Shown: one piece after another, positions 53,833 through 63,683 of the stretch
Position numbering within the stretch: the stretch's first letter is position 1
Layout: each line of letters begins with the position of its first letter
NCBI GenBank assembly: GCA_015660855.1
Contig: JACSDG010000006.1
Location: forward strand, 30,889 to 94,888
DNA: 64,000 nt
DNA from: Magnetococcales bacterium
GTDB lineage: Bacteria > Pseudomonadota > Magnetococcia > Magnetococcales > UBA8363
Direction of reading: 5' to 3'
Position numbers and translations under genes: made by a program
Notes under the pieces: model-generated
What the model saw: the letters and a program-made list of their open reading frames with translations, nothing else
What the model was told of the DNA's origin: nothing
The model's database searches: none

Positions 53833-54090
53833 TTACATATCAGCCACCATTTCCCGAATGGTCTGGCGCACCATGGTTTCAATCCTCGGCTCCAACCAAT
53901 CCCGAACGGTTTCCGCCAACACCAGGGGATCAACCCGCCCCAACTCTTCCTCGCGCAACCTGGCAATCTCCTCCCGAATCAAAGGTTCCGCAACCCGTGG
54001 CAACAGGCCCCGAACCCACTGCCGCACCATATCCCGGGTCGAGTAGCTTATCCGAGATGGCATTCTGTCGGATTTCCGCTGAACCAGCAC
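53833..54090 (-). pseudogene. truncated copy of the helical protein at 54910-55248
   Basis: An 85-residue reading of a 200-bp segment (53843-54042) that is 97.5% identical to 54980-55179. It keeps RDMVRQWVRGLLPRVAEPLIREEIARL and VRDWLEPRIETM but stops at REMVADM, before the last helix of the full copy. The N-terminal part also differs (MLVQRKSDRMPSRISYS), so both ends are new. It may be a remnant of a duplication. It lies 15 bp downstream of the toxin module. Confidence 0.65.
53843..54042. repeat. 200-bp direct repeat, copy A
   Basis: Matches 54980-55179 at 195 of 200 positions by eye, with no gap, in direct orientation. The spacing between copies is 937 bp and encloses a complete toxin-antitoxin pair. 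Confidence 0.85.
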
Positions 54091-54105
54091 ACTGAACGCA
54101 ATAAA

Positions 54106-54309
54106 TTAGTCGGGTGTCCCCGAAATTGCCGGAATTCCCCCAGAATTCCGGCGCGGCTTGCGTGAAAGATCCACATATTCCCGGCCCGACTCCTGTTGCA
54201 GACGTCTCATGTCGTTGTAGATGGCCACCGGATCATAATTAAAACGGGCAGCGTGTTCTTCTCTGACCTGGCGTACTTCTTTAACGATAGGGTCTTCCCA
54301 CATGGTCAT
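54106..54309 (-). CDS. small antitoxin-like partner of the PIN toxin
   Basis: A 67-residue protein that starts with MWEDPIVKEVRQVREEHAARFNYD and has IYNDMRRLQQESG and a basic tail. This is the pattern of small proteins that accompany VapC-like PIN toxins and act as their antitoxin or partner. It is encoded downstream of the toxin gene with a 4-bp overlap (ATGA), which is the reverse of the usual antitoxin-first order. Repression or inhibition is inferred only. Confidence 0.75.
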   Translation of the reverse strand: MTMWEDPIVKEVRQVREEHAARFNYDPVAIYNDMRRLQQESGREYVDLSRKPRRNSGGIPAISGTPD

Positions 54310-54779
54310 CCCTCCTGAAGTTGTTCGGGGGTGGCGATGGCTGGGGGTTCATAGCCTTGGGCGCGACAGATGCCATCAATCCGGCTCCACATGGTGGCAT
54401 TGGCGATATGCTTGCAATTCCATGTCAGCAGGTAATCCATCCCATGTACGACAGCCAGGGAGATGTGATAGGCATCATCAACCGCCTGTTGCGGAACAGC
54501 CCTGGCATCCAAAAGCGCGATGGCCAGAGTCATGACCTCATTATTGATATTCAGACTGGGCAGGCCCGCTAAGAATTCCAACCGACGTTTGGCGGCATCG
54601 GGATTGCCCGCGCCTGCCTCCCGGATCATCAGTTCCGACGTGTAGAGGTCGAAGCGATGGCGGCAGTTGTCCCACCATTCGGCGGTAATCTGCTGATGGG
54701 CGGCCACCACCAAATCCCGGCTGGGCCGGGCGGCCAAGTAACTGATGATGCTGGTCTCTAGGTAAACCTTGGAGTTCAT
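54306..54779 (-). CDS. PIN-domain toxin (VapC-like)
   Basis: A 157-residue PIN-domain protein, probably a ribonuclease. The acidic metal ligands are VYLETSIISYL (first Asp replaced by Glu-Thr-Ser in this subfamily), ELMIREA, DDAYHISLA and DYLLTWN. The sequence VVAAHQQITAEWW is typical of this VapC subgroup. The antitoxin-like gene overlaps its 3' end. The pair lies between the two copies of the 200-bp repeat, which suggests that the module is mobile or was trapped by duplication. Confidence 0.87.
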   Translation of the reverse strand: MNSKVYLETSIISYLAARPSRDLVVAAHQQITAEWWDNCRHRFDLYTSELMIREAGAGNPDAAKRRLEFLAGLPSLNINNEVMTLAIALLDARAVPQQAVDDAYHISLAVVHGMDYLLTWNCKHIANATMWSRIDGICRAQGYEPPAIATPEQLQEG

Positions 54780-54909
54780 GAGCAGCCAAAATCCGCTAAA
54801 TCTGAGGCTAATTCTGAGAACAGTGATAGGGAAATGGACATACTGTCCCCAGATTTACTGTCCCCAGATTTACACAACATTTTTTTTTCCAATACGTAAA
54901 CGGCATCCA

Positions 54910-55248
54910 TCACCCCCCCTCGCGGATACGCCGAATTTCTTCCTTGATCAAGGTTTCCGCGATTCCCGGCAGAGCAGAAGCCACCATTTCCCGAATGGTC
55001 TGGCGCGCCATGGTTTCAATCCTCGGCTCCAACCAATCCCGAACGGTTTCCGCCAACACCAGGGGATCAACTCGCCCCAACTCTTCCTCGCGCAACCGGG
55101 CAATCTCCTCCCGAATCAAAGGCTCCGCAACCCGTGGCAACAGACCCCGAACCCACTGCCGCACCATATCCCGGGTCGATTCGGGAAAAACCGAATCCAC
55201 CGTCAGATTGCCGGAATCCCGATTTGTCCCCGCCGCATCATGATTCAT
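54910..55248 (-). CDS. helical-repeat protein, PopZ/DUF2497-like (tentative)
   Basis: A 112-residue helical protein with two similar motifs: GLLPRVAEPLIREEIARLREE and ALPGIAETLIKEEIRRIREG, each preceded by an arginine-rich helix. The pattern W-x-LP-x-(V/I)AE-LI-EEI recalls the C-terminal oligomerisation region of PopZ-type polar organisers, but the match is short and may be coincidence. The start follows GAGGTGG. It lies between the toxin module and cheX. The truncated second copy is at 53833-54090. Confidence 0.65.
   Translation of the reverse strand: MNHDAAGTNRDSGNLTVDSVFPESTRDMVRQWVRGLLPRVAEPLIREEIARLREEELGRVDPLVLAETVRDWLEPRIETMARQTIREMVASALPGIAETLIKEEIRRIREGG
54980..55179. repeat. 200-bp direct repeat, copy B
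   Basis: The intact parent copy of the duplication, located inside the 54910-55248 gene. The five differences from copy A are single substitutions. Confidence 0.85.
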
Positions 55249-55284
55249 GGTCGTCCACCTCGTCGCCGTCGGCTCGGACCTGCC

Positions 55285-55749
55285 TTATTCCGGCACGACA
55301 AAATAAATCTCACAGAAAAAAGCAACCCCATCCATTTCAAAATGCCGACACAACCATTTCGAGGAATGTCGGCCAGAAACTTGGTGGTTTCTACCCTGAA
55401 CCACCATGGGAGGCGTCATGGCGATGGAACCCAACGCCCCTTCCACCCGAGTTTGTACCCCACCGGCAATCATATTGGCCATTTCCCCAAAGGCATCCTC
55501 AAATTCCTGGTCCCAGGCGTCCCGTAACTCCCCCAACAAGGCCCCCCCCACCCGTAACGCAGCAGCCAGCGAACCACCCAGGCGCAACCCCCCATTCAAA
55601 CCGCCGCTGTAACCCACAACGGCACTGACATCCGCCGCACAAGGATCCCCCTGGATTTGCAGTGGACCGACACCAACTTCAACGAACAACATGGTCTCGG
55701 CAATTTCGGCAACCGTTTCGGACAAAGCCACCAACAAGGAATCAATCAT
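55285..55749 (-). CDS. cheX: CheX/CheC-family chemotaxis phosphatase
   Basis: A 154-residue protein. EFEDAFGEMANMIAGGVQTRV (about 85-105) holds the E-x2-N active-site pattern of CheC/CheX phosphatases, which remove phosphate from CheY-P. FVEVGVG and GYSGGLNGGLRL, before it, belong to the same fold. The C-terminal 45 residues are less typical. It lies downstream of proS by 17 bp, on the same strand. cheD lies at the far left, not adjacent. Confidence 0.83.
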   Translation of the reverse strand: MIDSLLVALSETVAEIAETMLFVEVGVGPLQIQGDPCAADVSAVVGYSGGLNGGLRLGGSLAAALRVGGALLGELRDAWDQEFEDAFGEMANMIAGGVQTRVEGALGSIAMTPPMVVQGRNHQVSGRHSSKWLCRHFEMDGVAFFCEIYFVVPE

Positions 55750-55766
55750 GGCCTGCGTTTCTCTGG

Positions 55767-57509
55767 CTAAAGAGGAAGATTTTTAAAATTATCAACGCCA
55801 TCCGTCGCACGAACCCGGGCAATCAAATGCGTCACACCATTTTCTACCGCAATACGTTCCTTTTCAGGTTGACCACGCCGCTGCACCTCCACCGCCCCCT
55901 CTTTCAAAGAGCGTCCTCCCACCACGACGCGAAACGGCAACCCCAACAAATCGGCATCCTTGAATTTCACCCCCAGGCGCTCATCCCGATCATCCATGAG
56001 CACCTCAATGCCCACCTGCCGCAACCCTTTCTCCAAAGTCTCAGCAACCCCGACAGATTCCTCATCCTTGGGGTTGACCAACAATATTTCCACCGCAAAC
56101 GGTGCCAAAGCCAAAGGCCAGACGATTCCGTTGTCATCGTGGTTTTGCTCAATGGCCGCCGCCACAATACGGGAAACACCAATACCATAACAACCCATAA
56201 TGGGAATTTTTTCCCGCCCATCGGCATCCTGCACCGTCACCTTCATGGCACGGGTATATTTATCCCCCAGTTTGAACACATGCCCCACCTCGATGCCCCG
56301 ATCCAAACGCAGGGGAGAAACCTGGCAACGTGGACACAGATCCCCCGCCACCACATTATGCAAATCAGCCCACGGCGGTTTGGAACAATCCCGCCCCCAC
56401 ACCACATCCAAAAGGTGACGCCCATCCGCGTTGGCCCCGGCAACCCAACCCGACAACCCTTCCAGGCACCTGTCGGCCAGAAGCGGCAGCCTCGCCCCCA
56501 CCGGACCCATGGAACCGACCGGAACTCCGGACAATTCCGCTGCCCGAACAGGATCGGCCAATTGCACAGAACCAACCCCAAGGGCGTTGGCGGCCTTGAC
56601 CAGGTTCAGTTCATGGTCGCCCCGGAGCAGCAATTGCAACGCCCTTCCCTCCCCCTCCACCACCAGGGATTTGACCATTCCAGTCAGCGCACACCCCAGA
56701 AAAGCGGCAACCTCCTCCATGGTTTTCATCCCCGGAGTATCCACCTGGCGCATGGACCCGACTTGCCCATGCGGCGCAATGGCGGAGGAAACTACCGATT
56801 CGGCTTTTTCCAGGTTGGCGGCATAGCCACAGCCGTCGCAGGAAGCGATGACATCCTCGCCACTCTCGGCCAACACATGAAATTCATGGGAAAAAGCACC
56901 ACCAATGGCCCCCGTGTCCGCCTCCACCGCGCGAAAACGCAAACCGCAACGGCCAAAAATACGGTGATAGGCATCCACCATCCCCCGATAACTCCGGTCC
57001 AGACTGGCCTCATCCAAATCGAACGAATAGGCATCCTTCATCAAAAATTCCCTCCCCCTCATGATGCCAAAGCGGGGACGGATTTCATCACGAAACTTGG
57101 TTTGAATCTGGTAAAAATTGGCGGGAAGATCCCGGTAGGAACGCAGTTCGCGCCGGACCAGATCGGTCACCACTTCTTCGTGGGTCGGGCCAAAGCAAAA
57201 ATCACGACCGCCACGATCCTGAAACCGCAGCAACTCCGGACCATATTTTTGCCAACGCCCCGATTCCTGCCACAACTCCGCCGGTTGCACCGCCGGCATG
57301 AGAATTTCCTGGGCACCAGCGGCATCCATTTCTTCACGGACGATGGCCTCCACCTTGCGCAGCACCCGCAATCCCAAGGGGAGCCAGGTATAAATACCCG
57401 CCCCCAACTGCCGGATCAGACCGGCACGCAGCATCAGGCGATGGGATTCCACCCGCGCCTCTACAGGGGTTTCCTTCAATGTGGGAATCAGGGTGGTTCC
57501 AAAACGCAT
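55767..57509 (-). CDS. proS: prolyl-tRNA synthetase
   Basis: ProRS charges tRNA-Pro. The 580-residue protein is the bacterial long form: class II motifs 2 and 3 (FRDEIRPRFGIMRGREFLMKDAYSFD and the GCYGIGVSR region), an INS editing domain in between (about 230-400, GCALTGMVKSLVVEG), and an anticodon-binding domain at the C-terminus (LLVNPKDEESVGVAETLEKGL). Length is close to the E. coli enzyme (572). It is followed by cheX on the same strand. Confidence 0.96.
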   Translation of the reverse strand: MRFGTTLIPTLKETPVEARVESHRLMLRAGLIRQLGAGIYTWLPLGLRVLRKVEAIVREEMDAAGAQEILMPAVQPAELWQESGRWQKYGPELLRFQDRGGRDFCFGPTHEEVVTDLVRRELRSYRDLPANFYQIQTKFRDEIRPRFGIMRGREFLMKDAYSFDLDEASLDRSYRGMVDAYHRIFGRCGLRFRAVEADTGAIGGAFSHEFHVLAESGEDVIASCDGCGYAANLEKAESVVSSAIAPHGQVGSMRQVDTPGMKTMEEVAAFLGCALTGMVKSLVVEGEGRALQLLLRGDHELNLVKAANALGVGSVQLADPVRAAELSGVPVGSMGPVGARLPLLADRCLEGLSGWVAGANADGRHLLDVVWGRDCSKPPWADLHNVVAGDLCPRCQVSPLRLDRGIEVGHVFKLGDKYTRAMKVTVQDADGREKIPIMGCYGIGVSRIVAAAIEQNHDDNGIVWPLALAPFAVEILLVNPKDEESVGVAETLEKGLRQVGIEVLMDDRDERLGVKFKDADLLGLPFRVVVGGRSLKEGAVEVQRRGQPEKERIAVENGVTHLIARVRATDGVDNFKNLPL

Positions 57510-57526
57510 AATCCCTCACTTGTCCT

Positions 57527-58339
57527 TCAAACGCGGCTACCGCCCTCCAAAAAGGCATAGGCGGAATGGTTGTGAATCGATTCAAAATTTTCCGATTCTA
57601 CAGTAAACCAGGCGATCCTGGGGTCTTTTTCCAATTCAAAGGCTACCGCCCGCACCATATCCTCTACAAACATGGGATGCGCATAGGCTTTTTCGGTGAC
57701 ATATTTTTCGTCCGGTCGTTTGAGGATGGCATACAACGGACACGAAGCCTGGTTTTCCACCATCTCGATAATTTCTTCCACCCAGACAAACTTGTGGAAA
57801 CAGAGGTTTACCGTCACATGGGAACGTTGATTGTGGGCACCCTGTTCGGCAATCTCCTTGGAACAGGGACACAACGTGGTCACCGGAACCACCACCCCCA
57901 GGGTCATGCGAAATTCTTTTCCGCGCTGGAATCCGGAAAAACGAACGTGATAGTCCATCATGGCCTGGGCACCCGTCACCGGTGCCCGTTTTTGCATGAA
58001 AAACGGAAACTCCAGATCAATGTGGGCTTCCTCCGCATCCAAACGATCCCGAATCCCCTGAAGCAGGTCGGGAAGATTTTCCACCGACACCGCCTGGTCA
58101 TAGGCACTCAACACCTCAAGGAACCGCGACATGTGGGTCCCTTTGAACCGGTGCGGCAACCTGACATACATGTTCACCGAGGCGATGGTATGCTGGTGCC
58201 CCCGGCTGCGATCCCTGACAATGATGGGGTAGCGAATGTTTTTGACACCCACCTTGTCGATATCGATTCTGCGATTGTCCCTGCGACTCTGAACATCGGT
58301 CAGTTCCATTGCGGGGTCGTTGGGAGCTTGAAGGCTCAT
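57527..58339 (-). CDS. folE2: GTP cyclohydrolase FolE2 (type IB)
   Basis: FolE2 makes 7,8-dihydroneopterin triphosphate from GTP, the first step of folate and of queuosine/7-deazaguanine synthesis. The 270-residue protein has FKGTHMSRF, TLCPCSKEI and VEDMVRAVAFELE, all typical. Unlike FolE1, FolE2 enzymes work with several metals and in many bacteria are made under zinc limitation under Zur control. No Zur box was seen in its own upstream region, which is taken up by a repeat. ATG 58339 (MSLQAPN) is the start. Confidence 0.95.
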   Translation of the reverse strand: MSLQAPNDPAMELTDVQSRRDNRRIDIDKVGVKNIRYPIIVRDRSRGHQHTIASVNMYVRLPHRFKGTHMSRFLEVLSAYDQAVSVENLPDLLQGIRDRLDAEEAHIDLEFPFFMQKRAPVTGAQAMMDYHVRFSGFQRGKEFRMTLGVVVPVTTLCPCSKEIAEQGAHNQRSHVTVNLCFHKFVWVEEIIEMVENQASCPLYAILKRPDEKYVTEKAYAHPMFVEDMVRAVAFELEKDPRIAWFTVESENFESIHNHSAYAFLEGGSRV

Positions 58340-58364
58340 TTTTTCTCCATCAGGGACATGACGC

Positions 58365-58482
58365 CCTTGGGGCAAAAACCAGATCCTTGGGTGCTCTCGC
58401 CCCCAAAACCCACCGGGGAGAATGATCCCCCATCAACCCCCGCAATAATTTTTGCCAAACTTTGTTTTTCCGATATGCACAA
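58365..58482 (-). repeat. dispersed hairpin repeat, inverted, diverged (R7)
   Basis: CCCTTGGGGCAAAAACC, CTTGGGTGCTCTCGCCCCC, and then ATGATCCCCC and CCCGCAATAATTTTTGCCAAACTTTGTTTTTCCGATA match inverted module 1 with several changes in the stems. It lies between folE2 (start at 58339) and nadK. Confidence 0.85.
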
Positions 58483-58640
58483 GTTATCAACACGCCTGCC
58501 CCCCAAGGAGATCCTGGTGTGAATTCATTGGCGTTTACACAAAAAAAAGGGCATTGTATGCCGTTCACAGGTCAACCGGCAAGACCATTAATGCCCGGTT
58601 TGTCCCCCCAGGTTCATTCACAACCATTGATCGACCCGTT

Positions 58641-59525
58641 ATGAAAAACATCGGCATCATCACCAAACGTTCCGACCCCATGGCCCTGGATGCCAGTGCC
58701 CAACTGGCTTCCTGGCTGCATGAACGCGGCCTCAAGGTCACGGTTTCCAGCGAAACGGCCCGCGATGCCGGAATTGACCGAGAAATCGCCGCCGGGGTAC
58801 CCCAGTCCAAAATACCAGCGGAATGTGACTTGATTGTCGTTATTGGTGGCGACGGCACCTTCATCGCCGCCACCCGCGCGGTAGGCGACCGCGACACCCC
58901 GTTGATGGGAGTCAATGTGGGACGTCTGGGGTTTCTCACCGAGGTCGTCGTAGACAAGATGATTTCCACCTTGACCTTGATCTTCGACGGCCAATACCGG
59001 GAAGATCATCGCACCCTTCTGGATGTCTCGGTCATCCGCAATGGTGACCAGGTTCTCAAAACCAGGGTTCTCAACGATGCCGTCGTCCACAAGGAGGCCC
59101 TGGCCCGCATGATGGAATGCGAGATCGCCATCGACGATCAGTTTGCCTTTTCCACCCGATCCGACGGTCTGATCCTTTCCACCCCCACTGGTTCCACCGC
59201 CTACGCCCTTTCAGCCGGTGGACCCATCATCCACCCCGCCCTGGATGCCATTCTTCTGGTTCCCATCTGTCCCCACACCCTGGCCAACCGCCCCATCGCC
59301 GTTCCCGGCAACGGCTGTGTTACCGTCACCCTGGCCCACGACGGCCTCGACCGTCTGCTCACCCTGGACGGCCAGACAGGATTCGCCCTTTTCGACGGTG
59401 ACAAGGTACTCGTGCGGCAATCACGCAGAAAACTACGTGTCCTCCATGCCCTGGACCGCGACTATTTTTCGGTCTTGCGCGATAAACTGCACTGGTGGGA
59501 AAATCCCGCCTACCGCAACCATTGA
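58641..59525 (+). CDS. nadK: NAD kinase
   Basis: NadK phosphorylates NAD to NADP with ATP or polyphosphate. The 294-residue protein starts MKNIGIITKR and contains IGGDGTFIAA (the GGDGT motif), GVNVGRLGFLTE, STPTGSTAYALSAGGPI and FDGDKVLV. All are in the expected order. ATG 58641 is preferred; in-frame upstream codons from 58452 run through the repeat and are not conserved. Confidence 0.95.
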   Translation: MKNIGIITKRSDPMALDASAQLASWLHERGLKVTVSSETARDAGIDREIAAGVPQSKIPAECDLIVVIGGDGTFIAATRAVGDRDTPLMGVNVGRLGFLTEVVVDKMISTLTLIFDGQYREDHRTLLDVSVIRNGDQVLKTRVLNDAVVHKEALARMMECEIAIDDQFAFSTRSDGLILSTPTGSTAYALSAGGPIIHPALDAILLVPICPHTLANRPIAVPGNGCVTVTLAHDGLDRLLTLDGQTGFALFDGDKVLVRQSRRKLRVLHALDRDYFSVLRDKLHWWENPAYRNH

Positions 59526-59537
59526 GGAAAATATGCA

Positions 59538-59602
59538 GTTTCAAATTATTGAGGGGCCTGGGGGGGCACCCCCCCGGTAGAGATCGGGGCGAGGTCCCGA
59601 AC
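59538..59602 (+). repeat. short dispersed hairpin repeat relic (R8)
   Basis: ATTATTGAGGGGCCTGGGGGGGCACCCCCCCGGTAG is similar to module 1 (ATTATTGCGGGGGTCCGGGGGGGATCATCCCC) but shorter, with a different loop. It lies between convergent nadK and the PEGA-SPOR gene and could terminate transcription from both. Confidence 0.65.
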
Positions 59603-59633
59603 AAATAACTTCGTATCCCAAGATGGGCGCGAT

Positions 59634-61709
59634 TTACTTAAGATTGCGGACCCGTTTTTCCACAAAAGTGCGCAACCGAACACTGAGTTCACCACTTTCC
59701 AAAGATTTTTCATAGTACCGCAAAGCATTGGCAGGTTCATTGAGTTTTTCCAGGGAAATGGCCATTCCCATCTGCCAGATGCCTTTATTGGGATCGTTTT
59801 GCAACAAAGCCTCGTAAAGATCCACGGCTTTCCAATGTTCCTCCTGCCGTTGGTACAAAGCCGCGAGAAAAGCTGAAAAATTGGGATCCGCACTCGCCAA
59901 ACTCCGACTGTCCCGCCCCGCAACCGCCGGTTTCAATAGGGCCAGGGCTTCGGAAGTCCGACCCGCCTCCACATAAATTCGCGCCAACCGCTGCCGGGCA
60001 AGGACATGTCCCGGGTCACGCTCCAAAATCTGCCTGTACAACCCCTGGGCATCATCCATCCGGCCTTCTTTTTCTTCTCTCATAGCTTGGTCAAACAAAT
60101 GTTGAGCATCACCCCGGCCTGGACCGGAAAGATTTTCAGCCTTACCCGGAACCTGCCCCTGACTGGCGGTTGATTTCTCAGCGATCTGCCCAAGATCAAC
60201 CTTCAAACCCTCTACCGGCGACGCAACCGAAGGTGCTGCACCAGTTGCCAAATCATTGCCCTCAGGTTTTCCATCCTTGGCCGATAAAACTGCCGGTCCG
60301 AGATCCGATCCGGATTTGGTCACCGCAGGCATCGGCTCCCCCTTGACATCCAGACCAGCCCCAACCACCTGCTCCACCGACAGTTCATCTCCATCCTTAC
60401 CGTTGGAGTCGGATGAAATCTCCCCAACCCCATCCTTCGATTGGACCGGCGTTTCCTCGGTCGGTTTGACGCCACCCCCCTGGTTTTCAAGGTGACCTTC
60501 ACCCGTCGGCACAACCGCCTCCCGGGCCATCACCATGGGATCGTCAACCGGGCTTTTGCGATCTGACGGAACGACCGGTCCAATTTTGTTTTTTGACTGA
60601 CTTTCCACTCCCGACACTTGGGGCTTGCCCGCTGTTTTGCGCGCATCCCAACCCAAGCCCGCAGTCAGTGCCATTTCTTTGGGTGGGGCAAACGAATCGC
60701 TGGAGGCCAGATAACCATCACTTTTTTCCTTGGCGCGGAATTGTTCCAGAAAACGCCGCCCCTCGACAACACTGTCAAAACGGCCAATCCGCACACTCTG
60801 CCACAAACGACTGGGATCCTTGATGCCATACAGTTCCAAAAGATAGGCATCGTATCCCTTGCGGTGCCAAAAAGCCGCCATTTTCAAGGCACTTTCCCGA
60901 TCCAGAAAGGCCCCCACCTGGATGGTATAGCGGAAAGGCATTTCGCTTCGCGCCACTTCCTGCACCCTGCCGGTAATCTTCTGACTTCCCGCCCCATCGA
61001 CCGTATAAACCCGATCCACATCCTTGCCGTTCTGAGGCATATCCACTACAGGCACAGGAGTTCTGACCTCACTCTGACCGGGTTTCACCACCCAGGCCTT
61101 CGGTTTGGCAACCTCCGCCGCCGGCTTGACCGCTGCAACAGTCGGCTTAACGGCATCCGCCGCTGGTCTAACCACCTCATCGACCGAATTAACTTCGGCT
61201 TTCCTGACATCGTTGGACATTTCAGCCGTGGTGGCAGATTCCTTTTGCGTATCCGGATAGAGTTTAAGATCCACCTCCATCCGCTGTCCCTTCTCCACAT
61301 GGATATCCACGACCAGATCGTGATAGCCATATTTTTTCAATTCCAGGCGATGAATCCCCGGCTCCCAATCGAAACGGAGCGGTGTCATCCCGATAAAATG
61401 GCCGTCCATGAGAATACCCGCCCCCACAGGGTCGGTAACCGCCTGGATATTCCCCGATCCTGCAACGACAGGACCGGCCGTCGGAGCCTCGGCATTGGCA
61501 AGATTAGAAAACCAGACGCTCCAAAACATATTCCCTACAGCCAAAACGACCAGACCAAGTGCCACCCATCCAACAACGGAAAACGAAGCAAAAATTCCAG
61601 ATATGCCGGTTGCTTTTTCCTTTGGGTTCTCCACGCCGGGATGCAGGCTTGGCGGAGAACCGCGAAGATCCTCCTCTATCTCCCTCAACATAAAGAGCAG
61701 ACGACTCAT
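59634..61709 (-). CDS. PEGA-SPOR-TPR membrane protein
   Basis: A 691-residue envelope protein. A short cytoplasmic part leads to one transmembrane helix (about 40-62). A PEGA domain (about 95-155: DPVGAGILMDGHFIGMTPLRF and ELKKYGYHDLVV) is next. An Ala/Val/Lys-rich linker follows, then an SPOR peptidoglycan-binding domain (about 265-345: YTIQVGAFLDRESAL and VRIGRF). Another long, low-complexity linker ends in TPR-like repeats (about 545-690: EGRMDDAQGLYRQILERDPGHVLARQRLARIYVEAG). SPOR domains bind glycan strands lacking stem peptides, at the division septum. ATG 61709 has a GGAG before it. Function beyond envelope anchoring is unknown. Confidence 0.82.
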   Translation of the reverse strand: MSRLLFMLREIEEDLRGSPPSLHPGVENPKEKATGISGIFASFSVVGWVALGLVVLAVGNMFWSVWFSNLANAEAPTAGPVVAGSGNIQAVTDPVGAGILMDGHFIGMTPLRFDWEPGIHRLELKKYGYHDLVVDIHVEKGQRMEVDLKLYPDTQKESATTAEMSNDVRKAEVNSVDEVVRPAADAVKPTVAAVKPAAEVAKPKAWVVKPGQSEVRTPVPVVDMPQNGKDVDRVYTVDGAGSQKITGRVQEVARSEMPFRYTIQVGAFLDRESALKMAAFWHRKGYDAYLLELYGIKDPSRLWQSVRIGRFDSVVEGRRFLEQFRAKEKSDGYLASSDSFAPPKEMALTAGLGWDARKTAGKPQVSGVESQSKNKIGPVVPSDRKSPVDDPMVMAREAVVPTGEGHLENQGGGVKPTEETPVQSKDGVGEISSDSNGKDGDELSVEQVVGAGLDVKGEPMPAVTKSGSDLGPAVLSAKDGKPEGNDLATGAAPSVASPVEGLKVDLGQIAEKSTASQGQVPGKAENLSGPGRGDAQHLFDQAMREEKEGRMDDAQGLYRQILERDPGHVLARQRLARIYVEAGRTSEALALLKPAVAGRDSRSLASADPNFSAFLAALYQRQEEHWKAVDLYEALLQNDPNKGIWQMGMAISLEKLNEPANALRYYEKSLESGELSVRLRTFVEKRVRNLK

Positions 61710-63391
<1,682 letters not shown>

Positions 63392-63440
63392 TCGGTCATG
63401 GCCGTAGCCATTCGGTCCCCCTCGTTGTTCCTTAACGTAT

Positions 63441-63552
63441 CTGGAAAACAAAATTTGGTAAAAAATATTACTGGAGTTTAAGGAGGGGATCATCCCCCCT
63501 TAAACCCCGCAATGATTTCTACCTTAAAAAGAAAGAAAGGACTGAATGGTTA
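63441..63552 (+). repeat. dispersed hairpin repeat with one A-end and one B-end (R9)
   Basis: Its left end (GGAAAACAAAATTTGGTAAAAAATATT) resembles the R1 left end. The core hairpin is GGAGTTTAAGGAGGGG-ATCA-TCCCCCCTTAAACCCC, a long stem. Its right end is CCTTAAAAAGAAAGAAAGGACTGAATGGTTA, the B-end also seen at R6 and inverted in R10. Confidence 0.85.
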
Positions 63553-63554
63553 TG

Positions 63555-63683
63555 TCAGTTCTGCTTGTCGACCATACCTTGCAGGTCCTTGATATTATTT
63601 CTGAAAATCCGGATCCACTCTTCGGTATCTTTATCTATGATATCTTGAATTTTATTTAAAAACTCGATGCATAGGGTAACCAT
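63555..63683 (-). CDS. 42-residue ORF between inverted repeat ends
   Basis: A small ORF (42 residues) that begins with MVTLCIEFLNKIQDIIDKD and ends LQGMVDKQN, helical and charged. It lies exactly between two inverted B-ends of the repeat family (left at 63542-63552, right at 63677-63687). No ribosome-binding site other than a G-run. It might be cargo of a repeat-bounded element or chance. Confidence 0.4.
   Translation of the reverse strand: MVTLCIEFLNKIQDIIDKDTEEWIRIFRNNIKDLQGMVDKQN

Noticed and set aside
53712..53966. 84-residue - strand ORF overlapping the duplicated segment
   Set aside because: Out of phase with the conserved helical protein frame; the 3' part (RKRKLAEDQ) is of unknown origin and too short to call.
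55662..57560. 632-residue + strand ORF
   Set aside because: It is antisense to proS, whose motifs are complete; the translation is rich in His, Arg, Pro and Gln as expected for a shadow frame.
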